This document shows, in pieces, positions 36,008-44,121 of a stretch of 44,998 nucleotides of DNA; position 1 is the first letter of the stretch; each line of letters opens with the position of its first letter. The translations under genes were made by a program, and so were the position numbers. The notes below the pieces were generated by a model. The model searched no databases and was not told the origin of the DNA. It saw nothing but the letters and a program-made list of their open reading frames with translations. The stretch is from NCBI RefSeq assembly GCF_015354405.1, contig NZ_JADKYP010000052.1:1-44998 (forward strand), given 5' to 3'. Source of the stretch: Nocardia sp. BSTN01. GTDB taxonomy: Bacteria > Actinomycetota > Actinomycetes > Mycobacteriales > Mycobacteriaceae.

Positions 36008-36146
36008 TTCCGCGCCGGAACGCACGGCGCGGCGCGACGGTGATCGGCGGCTGTGTGATGCCCTGAGCGGGCACACGCAGCCGCCGCGGTCGCGTCGTTT
36101 CCTCCTGCGGTGGTGAACGATTTTTCCGGTCGGCCCGCGCCCCGGT

Positions 36147-36152
36147 TATGAT
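36147..36152 (+). promoter_or_regulatory. -10 box of the tRNA-Thr promoter
   Basis: TATGAT is close to the sigma-70-type consensus and lies 15 bases before the tRNA 5' end. A good -35 box is not evident. Confidence 0.5.
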
Positions 36153-36167
36153 GGCACCGCTTCACCC

Positions 36168-36239
36168 GCCTCCTTAGCTCAGTGGTAGAGCACCGCTCTT
36201 GTAAAGCGAAGGTCGTCAGTTCAATCCTGACAGGGGGCT
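36168..36239 (+). tRNA. tRNA-Thr (anticodon TGT)
   Basis: The sequence folds into a cloverleaf: acceptor strands GCCTCCT and AGGGGGC (with one T-G pair), D arm AGCTCAGTGGTAGAGC, anticodon loop CTTGTAA with TGT at 36200-36202, and T arm GTCAG-TTCAATC-CTGAC. The discriminator is T and CCA is not encoded. The anticodon stem has one C-A mismatch at its outer pair. Confidence 0.93.
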
Positions 36240-36296
36240 CTCTCGGCTCCGGCTTGCGACAGCAGGCCGGAGCCTTTCTGTCGGCCTTTCCGGTGG

Positions 36297-36524
36297 TCAG
36301 GGAAGATGCATAAGCTGGCGGGCCAGGCCGAACAGGCGGCTGCCGAGCTTGAAGACCGGGATTCCCAGCGGGATCAACAAGATCGTCACGCACAACACCG
36401 CGCCGAGGATCCACACCACGACCGCGAGCAGTCCGACCACCGTGCCCAGCACGGCCGTCAGGATGCCCAACACCACGTCGAGCAGACCCCGTATCGCTCC
36501 CATGACGACCTCTCCGATGTCCAT
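36297..36524 (-). CDS. Small hydrophobic membrane protein
   Basis: The 75-residue product is almost entirely hydrophobic from residue 13 to 57 (two helices around a short VVVWILGAVLCVTILLIP stretch) with a basic C-terminus. Start ATG 36524 has a weak GAGC upstream; an internal ATG at 36503 has a better GGAGAGG sequence. It is divergent from the response-regulator gene 117 bases away. The family is unknown to me; a two-component neighbour suggests a sensor or stress-linked membrane function, but that is only inference. Confidence 0.6.
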   Translation of the reverse strand: MDIGEVVMGAIRGLLDVVLGILTAVLGTVVGLLAVVVWILGAVLCVTILLIPLGIPVFKLGSRLFGLARQLMHLP

Positions 36525-36641
36525 TCTGCTCTTTTTCCGCGCGGCGTGCTTCGGTCTCCGAACCTGTCGCGCAGGCGGCTCGCAGGAAACTCCCAGACAA
36601 CGTTCAGCGCATTCCGGGGTGCGGGAGAGACGATATCCAGC

Positions 36642-37379
36642 ATGAGTGGAGTGGCTGGCGATCGAACCCCGGAGGCTCGGGTGCTGGTGGTCGACGACGA
36701 GCCGATGATCGTCGAACTGCTGTCGGTGAGTCTGCGCTATCAGGGTTTCGAGGTGGCCACGGCCGCCAACGGCGCCGAAGGGCTGGACCGGGCGAAGCAG
36801 TTCCGGCCCGACGCCCTCATCATCGACGTCATGATGCCCGGTATGGACGGCTTCGGCCTGCTGCGCCGGCTGCGCGCCGACGGCATCGACGCTCCGGTCC
36901 TGTTCCTCACCGCGCGTGACGAGGTCGAGGACAAGATCACCGGCCTCACCCTCGGCGCCGACGACTACGTCACCAAACCCTTCTCCCTCGAGGAGGTGGT
37001 GGCGCGGCTGCGGGTGATTCTGCGCCGCTCCGGTCACGTGGTGGAGGAGACGAAGTCCTCACGGATCCGCTTCGAGGACATCGAACTGGACGACGACACC
37101 CACGAGGTGTGGAAGGCCGGGGAACCGGTCGCGCTGTCGCCGACGGAATTCACGCTGCTCCGGTACTTCATGGTCAATGCCGGAACCGTCCTGAGCAAGC
37201 CGCGCATCCTCGACCACGTCTGGCGCTACGACTTCGGCGGCGAGGTGGGCGTGGTGGAGACCTATGTCTCCTACCTGCGCAAGAAGGTCGACACCGGCCC
37301 CGATCGGTTGATTCACACCCTGCGCGGTGTCGGCTATGTGATGCGCGCGCCCAGCCGCAGCCGGTCGTCGGCGAAATGA
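36642..37379 (+). CDS. trcR: OmpR/PhoB-type response regulator (TrcR-like)
   Basis: The 245-residue regulator has a receiver domain with Asp18/Asp19, phospho-acceptor Asp62 in IIDVMMPG and Lys112 in YVTKPFS. A winged-helix DNA-binding domain (about 135-240, LSPTEFTLLRYFMVNAGTVL and VETYVSYLRKKVD) follows. RYDFGGEVGVVETYVSYLRKK closely resembles M. tuberculosis TrcR, hence the name, though PrrA-type regulators are near alternatives. It overlaps the sensor gene by four bases. No clear operator is seen upstream. Confidence 0.88.
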   Translation: MSGVAGDRTPEARVLVVDDEPMIVELLSVSLRYQGFEVATAANGAEGLDRAKQFRPDALIIDVMMPGMDGFGLLRRLRADGIDAPVLFLTARDEVEDKITGLTLGADDYVTKPFSLEEVVARLRVILRRSGHVVEETKSSRIRFEDIELDDDTHEVWKAGEPVALSPTEFTLLRYFMVNAGTVLSKPRILDHVWRYDFGGEVGVVETYVSYLRKKVDTGPDRLIHTLRGVGYVMRAPSRSRSSAK

Positions 37380-38974
37380 GCGATCCGCGCTCGGTGCGGG
37401 AACGTGCCGACCACGACGCGGGCGACATCGAACCGGTGCGTCCCGCCGGTGAATCCGAGCCGGGAACCGATTCCGGATCCGGCGGCATCGCCGAGCCCGG
37501 CGCGGGTGCCGAGGGCGCCGCACCGCCTCGGCGCGGGATTCGGCGCCGGATCTCGCGACGCCTGGCCGCGGTGCCGCTGCGGGTCACCCTGGTGCTCGCG
37601 CTGGTGTGCCTGGCGGGCCTCGGACTGCTGGTATCCGGTGTCGCGGTGACCTCCGCGATGCGGAATGTCTTGATCGACAAGGTCGATCGCCAACTGTTCG
37701 ATGCCGCCCACAGCTGGGCCAGCCCCGATGCGCCACCGCCCCAGCACCTTCCGCAACCTCCGGGGCGGGAACGCCCGCCCGCGCTGTTCTATGTGCAGGT
37801 GACCGGACCCACCGGAAATCAGCGTCTGCTGCTGAGTTCCGGACCCACCGTTCCGGACACTCCGCCGGATCTGTCGAAACATCCCGAGACCGTGGGATCG
37901 GTCGGTGATCCCGACGAACACTGGCGCGCGATCAAGGTGGTGACTCCGCAGGGATCCAGTGTGGTCGCGCTGCGCCTCACCGAAACCGAGAACATCATCG
38001 ACCGCCTGATCGGGTTGCAGGTCGCGGTGGGCCTCATCGTGCTCGCCGTACTCGCGGTGGTGGCGCAGTTCGTGATTCGCCGGAGCCTGCGCCCGCTCGG
38101 TGAGGTGGAGAAGACCGCCGCCGCCATCGCGAGCGGCGATCTGCATCGCCGAGTTCCGGTGCAGGGCACCAACACCGAGGTCGATCGGCTCTCGCAATCG
38201 CTCAACGGCATGCTGTCCCAGATTCAGAGCGCCTTCGCCGCCACCGAGGCATCCGAGGAATCCGCGCGGCGTTCGGAGGCCCGGATGCGGCGATTCGTCG
38301 CCGATGCCAGCCACGAACTGCGTACCCCGCTGACCACGATCAAGGGATTCGCGGAGTTGTATCGGCAAGGGGCGCTGGCGGATCCGGACCTGTTCATGGA
38401 TCGGATCGAACGCGAATCCAACCGGATGAGCCTGCTGGTCGAGGACCTGCTGATGCTGGCTCGCCTCGACGCGCAGCGCCCGGTGGAACGCCGGCCGGTG
38501 GATCTGCTGGCACTGGCCAGCGATGCGGTGCACAACGCCCGGGCCGTCGACGCGGCGCAGCGACCCGAGGAGCCACGCCGGCCCATCGACCTCGAAATAC
38601 GCCCGGGGACGGGCACTTTGGAGGTGCGCGGTGACGAAGCGCGGTTGCGTCAGGTGCTGGGCAATCTGGTCAACAACGCGCTGATCCACACCCCGCCGGA
38701 GGCGGCGGTCACCGTCGCGCTGACACCCGCGCCGGACGAGGTCGTCATCGAGGTCAGCGATACCGGACCGGGTCTGCCCACCGAGGACGCCGAGCGCATC
38801 TTCGAACGCTTCTACCGCACCGACACCTCACGCAGCCGCGACAGCGGTGGCACCGGACTGGGCCTGTCGATCGTGCAGGCGCTGGTCGCCGCGCACGGCG
38901 GCGCGGTCTCGGTGCGCAGCGCGGTGGGACAGGGCACCACGTTCGCGGTGCGCCTGCCCCGTTCGCAGGAGTGA
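37376..38974 (+). CDS. trcS: Sensor histidine kinase (TrcS-like)
   Basis: The 532-residue kinase has a low-complexity acidic N-terminal tail (1-50), TM1 at about 70-92, an extracellular domain with a Pro-rich stretch (118-135), TM2 at about 213-235 and a HAMP linker. The H-box is DASHELRTP with His313, and N, G1, F and G2 boxes are present (NLVNNALIH, DTGPGL, FERFYR, GTGLGLSIV). It phosphorylates the regulator encoded by the overlapping upstream gene. The extracellular part is the likely sensor; its signal is unknown. Confidence 0.92.
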   Translation: MSDPRSVRERADHDAGDIEPVRPAGESEPGTDSGSGGIAEPGAGAEGAAPPRRGIRRRISRRLAAVPLRVTLVLALVCLAGLGLLVSGVAVTSAMRNVLIDKVDRQLFDAAHSWASPDAPPPQHLPQPPGRERPPALFYVQVTGPTGNQRLLLSSGPTVPDTPPDLSKHPETVGSVGDPDEHWRAIKVVTPQGSSVVALRLTETENIIDRLIGLQVAVGLIVLAVLAVVAQFVIRRSLRPLGEVEKTAAAIASGDLHRRVPVQGTNTEVDRLSQSLNGMLSQIQSAFAATEASEESARRSEARMRRFVADASHELRTPLTTIKGFAELYRQGALADPDLFMDRIERESNRMSLLVEDLLMLARLDAQRPVERRPVDLLALASDAVHNARAVDAAQRPEEPRRPIDLEIRPGTGTLEVRGDEARLRQVLGNLVNNALIHTPPEAAVTVALTPAPDEVVIEVSDTGPGLPTEDAERIFERFYRTDTSRSRDSGGTGLGLSIVQALVAAHGGAVSVRSAVGQGTTFAVRLPRSQE

Positions 38975-38989
38975 TTCAGGCTCGGTGGG

Positions 38990-39424
38990 TCAGGAAGGGA
39001 CGTTGGCGCCGTAACCGAGATCGCGCAGCGCCTGCTTGATCTTGTTCTGCGCTTCGTCCAGCGACTCCGGGCTCGGATCGGTGTCTGCGCCGGAGATGTT
39101 GAAATCGCCCAGTTCGAACGCCGGGAAGACGTGCACGTGCAGATGCGGCACCTCCAGCCCGGCGATCAGCAGGCCCGCCCGCGGCGCGTCCCACGCCTTG
39201 CGCACCGCCTGGCCGATCTTCTGGGCGACCTCGTTGATCCGCGCGAACGTGGCGGGATCCAGGTCCTGCCACTGGTCGATCTCCTTGCGAGGAACCACGA
39301 GCGTATGACCCTGGGTGACCGGGGCGATGGTCAGGAAGGCGACGAATTCCTCGTCCTCCCACACGAACCGCCCCGGCAGCTGTCCGGCAATGATCGCGCT
39401 GAATACAGATGGCATGGGTTTCAT
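38990..39424 (-). CDS. HIT-family nucleotide-binding protein
   Basis: The 144-residue protein has the HIT core [11 protein letters not shown] together with [16 protein letters not shown], typical of HINT/HIT nucleotide hydrolases that act on AMP-linked substrates. The C-terminal 35 residues are a helical tail rich in Asp and Glu that is longer than in the smallest HIT proteins. I chose ATG 39424 because GGGGC lies just before it; ATG 39415 is an alternative. It is convergent with trcS, 15 bases apart. Confidence 0.85.
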   Translation of the reverse strand: MKPMPSVFSAIIAGQLPGRFVWEDEEFVAFLTIAPVTQGHTLVVPRKEIDQWQDLDPATFARINEVAQKIGQAVRKAWDAPRAGLLIAGLEVPHLHVHVFPAFELGDFNISGADTDPSPESLDEAQNKIKQALRDLGYGANVPS

Positions 39425-39536
39425 ATTGCCCCGCCCGGGCCGTCGGCGGTGGCCGGGTCCACAGGTCGGCGGTGCCGCCGACGAGGGCGGCCGGCCGTCC
39501 TCCCGGTACCCGCATCTGCCGTTCACCTGCGTCCCC

Positions 39537-39542
39537 TAAGCT
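39537..39542 (+). promoter_or_regulatory. -10 box of leaderless purD promoter
   Basis: TAAGCT fits TANNNT and lies seven bases before the GTG of purD. No Shine-Dalgarno sequence is present. Confidence 0.6.
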
Positions 39543-39549
39543 GTCACGC

Positions 39550-40839
39550 GTGCGCGTACTCGTCATCGGATCCGGAGCCCGTGAACACGCCCTGGTGGAA
39601 GCCCTGCGTCGGGATCCCGGGGTCACCGCGATCGCGGCCGCGCCCGGAAATCCGGGGATCGGCCAGGTCGCCGAGGTGCGGGCGGTCGATCCGGCCGGCG
39701 CGGAGGCCGTCGTGGGCTTGGCCCGCGATTTCGCCGCCGACCTGGTGGTGATCGGTCCCGAGGTGCCGCTGGTGCTCGGTATCGCCGACGCGGTCCGGGC
39801 GGCGGGCATCGCCTGCTTCGGCCCGTCGGCCGCCGCCGCGCGGATCGAGGGATCTAAGGCCTTCGCCAAGGACGTGATGGCCGCGGCCGGGGTGCGCACC
39901 GCGCACAGCGAGGTCGTCGATCATCCGGGCGAACTCGACGCCGCGCTGGATCGTTTCGGGCCGACCTGGGTCGTCAAGGACGACGGGCTGGCCGCGGGGA
40001 AGGGCGTGGTGGTGACCACCGATCGGTCCGCGGCCCGCGACCACGGTGCCGAACTGCTCGAACAGGGCCATCCGGTGCTGTTGGAATCGTTCCTCGACGG
40101 CCCCGAGGTCTCCCTGTTCTGCCTGGTCGACGGCGAGACCGTGGTGCCGCTGCTGCCCGCGCAGGACCACAAGCGCGTGGGTGACGGCGACACCGGTCCC
40201 AACACCGGCGGCATGGGCGCCTACACCCCGCTGCCGTGGCTGCCGCCGGAGACCGTCACCGAAATCGTTGAGGACGTGGTGAAACCCGTTGCCGCCGAAA
40301 TGGTTCGGCGCGGCGTCCCGTTCTCGGGACTGCTGTACGCGGGTCTCGCGATCGGCCAGGCCGGTCCCGCCGTCGTCGAATTCAACTGCCGCTTCGGCGA
40401 TCCGGAGACGCAGGCCGTGCTCGCCCTGCTCGACAGTCCGCTGGGCGCGCTGCTGCACGCCACCGCGACCGGAACCCTGGCGCAGGCCCAACCGCCGGTC
40501 TGGAAGGACGGCGCGGCGATCACGGTGGTGCTGGCCGCGGAGAACTACCCGGGCCGCCCCCGCACCGGCGACGTCATCTCCGGCACCGAGAGCGCGCCGG
40601 CCGTCTCGGGCGCGAATGCCGAAGTGCTGCATGCCGGTACGTCGTTGCGCGCGGACGGTGCGCTGCTGTCGGCCGGCGGTCGCGTGCTGAATGTCGTCGC
40701 GACGGGCGGTGATCTGACCGAGGCCCGGGCGAACGCCTACGAGCGCATCGCGGGAATCAAGCTGCCCGGTAGCCACTTCCGGACCGATATCGGCCTCGCC
40801 GCCGTGGAGGACCGGATCTCGCTTCCCACGCGGGTGTAG
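39550..40839 (+). CDS. purD: Phosphoribosylamine-glycine ligase PurD
   Basis: The 429-residue ATP-grasp enzyme carries out the second step of purine synthesis, joining glycine to phosphoribosylamine. Motifs are [13 protein letters not shown] at the start, [13 protein letters not shown]-like segment, [33 protein letters not shown] and [15 protein letters not shown] 39550 is the start, directly after a TANNNT box, although the frame is open upstream to 39409. It is convergent with the M23 peptidase gene (18 bases), and purB lies 3.3 kb downstream. Confidence 0.95.
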   Translation: MRVLVIGSGAREHALVEALRRDPGVTAIAAAPGNPGIGQVAEVRAVDPAGAEAVVGLARDFAADLVVIGPEVPLVLGIADAVRAAGIACFGPSAAAARIEGSKAFAKDVMAAAGVRTAHSEVVDHPGELDAALDRFGPTWVVKDDGLAAGKGVVVTTDRSAARDHGAELLEQGHPVLLESFLDGPEVSLFCLVDGETVVPLLPAQDHKRVGDGDTGPNTGGMGAYTPLPWLPPETVTEIVEDVVKPVAAEMVRRGVPFSGLLYAGLAIGQAGPAVVEFNCRFGDPETQAVLALLDSPLGALLHATATGTLAQAQPPVWKDGAAITVVLAAENYPGRPRTGDVISGTESAPAVSGANAEVLHAGTSLRADGALLSAGGRVLNVVATGGDLTEARANAYERIAGIKLPGSHFRTDIGLAAVEDRISLPTRV

Positions 40840-40857
40840 CCGAAACAGCGGGCCGGG

Positions 40858-41862
40858 TCAGCCGACCTGGATACCGTGCATCGCCAGCCACGGCTGCGGA
40901 TCCACGTGCTGTCCGCCGATGAGGATTTCGAAGTGCAGATGCGGGCCGGTGGAATCGCCGCGGTTGCCGATCCGGGCGATCTGCTGGCCGGCGCGCACCC
41001 GCTCGCCGACCGACACCGAGAAGTCGTACATGTGGCCGTACACCGAGATGGTGCCGTCGTCGTGGCGGATGCGTACCCACAGTCCGAAGCCCTGCGCCGG
41101 CCCGGCGTCGATGACGGTGCCGTCGGCGACGGCGTAGATCGGTGAGCCGATGGGCGCGGCGATATCGATCCCGTAGTGGAAGGTGCCCCACCGGCCGCCG
41201 TACCCGGAGGTGAACACCCCGCGCGCGGGTAGCGCGAAACCGCCGATGCCCGGGGCGATTCCGCCCGGAGCGATGCCACCCGGAATCGTGGTGGCCGGTC
41301 CGGACAGCCACGGTTGCGGCGTCCCGGCGACCGCGGCGGCGGCTTCGGCCTTCGCGCGGTCGAGGGTGGCTCGTGAGGCCGCGGCCACCACCTGCGCCTC
41401 GCGCATGCGCTCCCCGTTGTCGATGGCGGCCAGATAGCGCTTGCTGGTTTCGGGTTCGGCCTGCACCTGTAACGGGTAGGCGACCGCGATCCGTTGTGCC
41501 GCGCCGGGTTTCGGCGTCGAATCGATCGGCTGCGGCGCCACGGTGTCGGCGGCGGCGAACAGTCCGACCACGACCATGCCGATCACCAGCACCCGATGCT
41601 CGCCGACCCAGCCGCGCAGCCGGGGCCACAGGGTCTCGAATTCCTCGCGCCAGTCCCGATTCCGCATCAGCTGCCACCAGCGCCCTGCCCGCGCGCGCCA
41701 TTCGACCGCGGCGACCTGCCCGAATTCGCGCGATCGGCGGCCCGAGGAACGGAGGCGATGCGCGATCGAGGGGCGGTCGCGGCGCAGCGTCGTTCGCCAG
41801 TCGGGGCGGATCACGGTCCAGCCCCCCTGGTACGACTTCGCGCGGCGTGCCTGGTCAGGCAT
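40858..41862 (-). CDS. M23-family cell-wall peptidase (lysostaphin-type)
   Basis: The 334-residue protein has a basic cytoplasmic tail, one membrane anchor (about 99-118, VLVIGMVVVGLFAAADTV), a helical spacer and an M23 domain. The zinc motifs are HYGIDIAAP and HLHFE, with the second-half strand YGHMYDFSV. It should cleave peptide cross-links in the cell wall or act as a scaffold at the membrane. ATG 41862 lies seven bases after a minus-strand TATCGT box, so it looks leaderless; the frame continues upstream to 41958 in a less convincing sequence. A Gly/Pro stretch (residues 210-235) links the two halves. Confidence 0.87.
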   Translation of the reverse strand: MPDQARRAKSYQGGWTVIRPDWRTTLRRDRPSIAHRLRSSGRRSREFGQVAAVEWRARAGRWWQLMRNRDWREEFETLWPRLRGWVGEHRVLVIGMVVVGLFAAADTVAPQPIDSTPKPGAAQRIAVAYPLQVQAEPETSKRYLAAIDNGERMREAQVVAAASRATLDRAKAEAAAAVAGTPQPWLSGPATTIPGGIAPGGIAPGIGGFALPARGVFTSGYGGRWGTFHYGIDIAAPIGSPIYAVADGTVIDAGPAQGFGLWVRIRHDDGTISVYGHMYDFSVSVGERVRAGQQIARIGNRGDSTGPHLHFEILIGGQHVDPQPWLAMHGIQVG

Positions 41863-41869
41863 TCTGCCG

Positions 41870-41875
41870 ACGATA
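41870..41875 (-). promoter_or_regulatory. -10 box of the M23 peptidase promoter
   Basis: On the minus strand TATCGT fits TANNNT and lies seven bases before the ATG at 41862. No Shine-Dalgarno sequence precedes the start. Confidence 0.55.
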
Positions 41876-41981
41876 ACAGGGGCCCGCCCGGACCCGCAGG
41901 CAGGCGCGGCGGCGCACAGCAACGTCTCAGGCGGCCGATACCCGGCGACGGACTGCACGCCGGCCTGCCGAGGCGGTGTTC

Positions 41982-41987
41982 TACCGT
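41982..41987 (+). promoter_or_regulatory. -10 box of leaderless aspB promoter
   Basis: TACCGT fits TANNNT, six bases before GTG 41994. Confidence 0.55.
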
Positions 41988-41993
41988 CGTCTG

Positions 41994-43163
41994 GTGCGCA
42001 GTGAATCCCGGCGGTCCACCGTTGCGACCTTCTACGTCATGGATGTCTGGAAGGCCGCGGCCGAACGCGCCCGCACCCACGGCGACGTGCTGGTCCTGGC
42101 GGCGGGCCAGCCCTCCACGCCTGCCCCGGTGCCGGTGCGCCGCGCCACTCAGGTCGCCCTCGACGCCGAATTACTCGGCTACACCGAGACTTTCGGCATC
42201 CCCGAATTGCGCTCCGCCATCGCGGCCCATCACCGCGAGACCTACGGCGTCGAGGTCGAGGCCGACGACGTGGTGATCACGACCGGTTCCTCGGGGGCGT
42301 TCACGCTGATCTTCCTGGCCGCATTCGATATCGGCGACACCGTCGTGGTCGCTCGCCCGGGTTACCCGGCCTACCGCAACACCCTCACCGCACTGGGCTG
42401 CCGGGTGATCGAACTCGACTGCGGCCCCCAGACCCGGTTCCAGCCGACGGTGGCGATGCTGGAGGAGTTGCCCGAACCGCCCGCCGGCTTGATCGTGGCC
42501 AGCCCGGCGAACCCGACCGGCACCATGATCGCCCCGGACGAGCTGGCGGCCCTGGCCCGCTGGTGCGACGACCACAGCACGCTGCTGATCTCCGACGAGA
42601 TCTATCACGGCATCGCCTATTCGGGAGACGACGGTGATACCGAACCGGTGAGTTCGTCCTGGGAGACCTCGCGCGAATCGGTGGTGATCGGCTCGGTGTC
42701 GAAGTATTTCTCGATGACCGGCTGGCGGCTGGGCTGGATGCTGGCGCCCGCGCGGCTGCGTCCGGCGCTGCAGCGGCTGGCGTCCAATATGACCGTCTGC
42801 CCGCCGGCGATCTCGCAATTCGCGGCGGCGCACGCGTTCGGCCCGGAGGCGAGATCCGAACTCGACGGACACGTCCGCCGCTATGCCCGCAACCGGTCGT
42901 TACTGCTCGAGGGGCTGCCCGCCCTCGGCATCACCGAACTGGCACCCGCCGACGGCGCCTTCTACGCCTACGCCGATATCGGTCATCTGAGCCAGGATTC
43001 GACGCGCTGGTGCGCGGATCTGTTGGCGCACACCGGTGTCGCCCTCGCGCCCGGAATCGATTTCGACACCCGTAACGGACACCGTACGGTCCGCTTCTCC
43101 TTCGCCGGCGCCACCGCGGATATCGAGGAGGCACTCGTGCGACTCGGCCGATATCTGAGCTGA
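41994..43163 (+). CDS. aspB: PLP-dependent aminotransferase, AspB-like
   Basis: The 389-residue fold-type I aminotransferase has FYVMDVWKAAAERARTHGD near the N-terminus, AGQPSTPAP, VITTGSSGAFTL, ASPANPTGT, SDEIYHG and SVSKYFSMTGWRLGW with the PLP lysine. It resembles M. tuberculosis AspB (Rv3565), which lies in the sterol-ring (KstR2) region. No KstR motif is present here, so a sterol link is unproven. GTG 41994 follows a TANNNT box by six bases and is preferred over GTG 41976. A weak hairpin (GGGTTG/CAACCC, 43220-43237) lies downstream. Confidence 0.85.
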   Translation: MRSESRRSTVATFYVMDVWKAAAERARTHGDVLVLAAGQPSTPAPVPVRRATQVALDAELLGYTETFGIPELRSAIAAHHRETYGVEVEADDVVITTGSSGAFTLIFLAAFDIGDTVVVARPGYPAYRNTLTALGCRVIELDCGPQTRFQPTVAMLEELPEPPAGLIVASPANPTGTMIAPDELAALARWCDDHSTLLISDEIYHGIAYSGDDGDTEPVSSSWETSRESVVIGSVSKYFSMTGWRLGWMLAPARLRPALQRLASNMTVCPPAISQFAAAHAFGPEARSELDGHVRRYARNRSLLLEGLPALGITELAPADGAFYAYADIGHLSQDSTRWCADLLAHTGVALAPGIDFDTRNGHRTVRFSFAGATADIEEALVRLGRYLS

Positions 43164-43335
43164 CGCACAGACTTTCCGTACCGGCCCACCGGAGCGCGTG
43201 GATGCGGTACAAATGATTCGGGTTGTGATTTCAACCCTTGCTATTTCGAACCGGTCCCGGCTGTCCGCTCGGACCGGATCCCGGAAATTTGCGCGGTCCC
43301 ATGGTCGATTGCACAGCAACGATTCGGCCGGGATT

Positions 43336-43380
43336 GCACAGACGCACAGATTTGCACAGATCGCACCGATTTGGCACGGA
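43336..43380. repeat. Tandem GCAC(A/C)GAT-like repeats upstream of the TetR gene
   Basis: GCAC occurs at 43336, 43344, 43354, 43363 and 43374, spaced 8-11 bases. Most copies continue as AGA or CGAT(T), and the last reads GGCACGGAT. The array ends 31 bases before the TetR gene start and could hold several regulator-binding sites. Confidence 0.55.
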
Positions 43381-43410
43381 TGAACCGATGATGACTGGCA
43401 CGATGACACG

Positions 43411-44115
43411 GTGATCACCGCGACGACCCCGAAAGGCGAAAGGCGTCGCCAAGCGTTGGTTGCGGCTGCCGCGGAGTTGCTACTCGAAGGCGGCTTCGAT
43501 GCCGTGCGCCACCGTTCGGTGGCGACGCGCGCGGATCTGCCCCTGGCATCCACGACCTACTATTTCGAATCGCTCGAAGATCTGATCGCGCGCGCGGTCG
43601 AATTCAGCGGCAATGCCGAACTGGAGTCGATGCGCCGCCGGATCGGCGAGGTCACCCACCGCAAACGCGGAGCCGAGGCGACGGTCGATCTGGTCGTGGA
43701 TCTGATGGTCGGCACCGACGGACCCGACGAATTCGCGCGCGGGCGGCTGATCGCCCGGTACGAGCGCTCGGTGGCCTCGGCCCGGCATCCGGAACTGCGC
43801 GAGGTGCAGCTGCGGTTACGCGCCCAGCTCGAGGACCTGCTGGCCGATGTGCTGCGCCGATCCGACCGCATGGTGCGCACCGATCAGTTGCGCCGGCTGG
43901 TGGCGGTGGTCGACGGTGCGGTGGTCGCCGCGCTGGCCGAATCCGATCCGCAACCGCGCCGCACCGCCCGCGGCGCGCTGCTGGAACTGATCGATGTGAT
44001 CGCGCCGCCGGTGCCGCAACCGCTGATGGCGCCGCAGACCGTGCCGTCGGCCGCGGCGCAACATCTGCCCGCGGCCATGCCCCAGCAACCGAGCAGGCAT
44101 CGAACACTAGACTGA
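43411..44115 (+). CDS. TetR-family transcriptional regulator
   Basis: The 234-residue protein has the TetR helix-turn-helix (about 10-58: RRQALVAAAAELLLEGGFDA, then SVATRADLPLASTTYYFESLEDL) and a ligand domain of six or so helices. The C-terminal 35 residues are low complexity (Pro, Ala, Gln). M. tuberculosis also has a TetR gene close to purB (Rv0775-Rv0777). GTG 43411 has no Shine-Dalgarno sequence and no clear -10 box. It ends 6 bases before the purB start. The direct repeats upstream may be its own operator. It is not KstR. Confidence 0.85.
   Translation: MITATTPKGERRRQALVAAAAELLLEGGFDAVRHRSVATRADLPLASTTYYFESLEDLIARAVEFSGNAELESMRRRIGEVTHRKRGAEATVDLVVDLMVGTDGPDEFARGRLIARYERSVASARHPELREVQLRLRAQLEDLLADVLRRSDRMVRTDQLRRLVAVVDGAVVAALAESDPQPRRTARGALLELIDVIAPPVPQPLMAPQTVPSAAAQHLPAAMPQQPSRHRTLD
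44108..44113 (+). promoter_or_regulatory. -10 box of leaderless purB promoter
   Basis: TAGACT fits TANNNT eight bases before the GTG of purB. It lies within the last codons of the TetR gene. Confidence 0.55.
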
Positions 44116-44121
44116 CTGTTC

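Noticed and set aside
36168-36239. tRNA-Thr as an integration site
   Set aside because: No duplicate of the tRNA 3' end and no integrase are visible on either side.
43164-43410. Possible CRISPR-like array from the GCAC repeats
   Set aside because: Units are 8-11 bases with no spacers and no constant repeat, so this is not a CRISPR array; it is reported as an iteron-like repeat.
43411-44115. The TetR gene as KstR
   Set aside because: Its neighbours are purine genes, no KstR motif lies before it, and its sequence has no KstR-specific feature I could identify.
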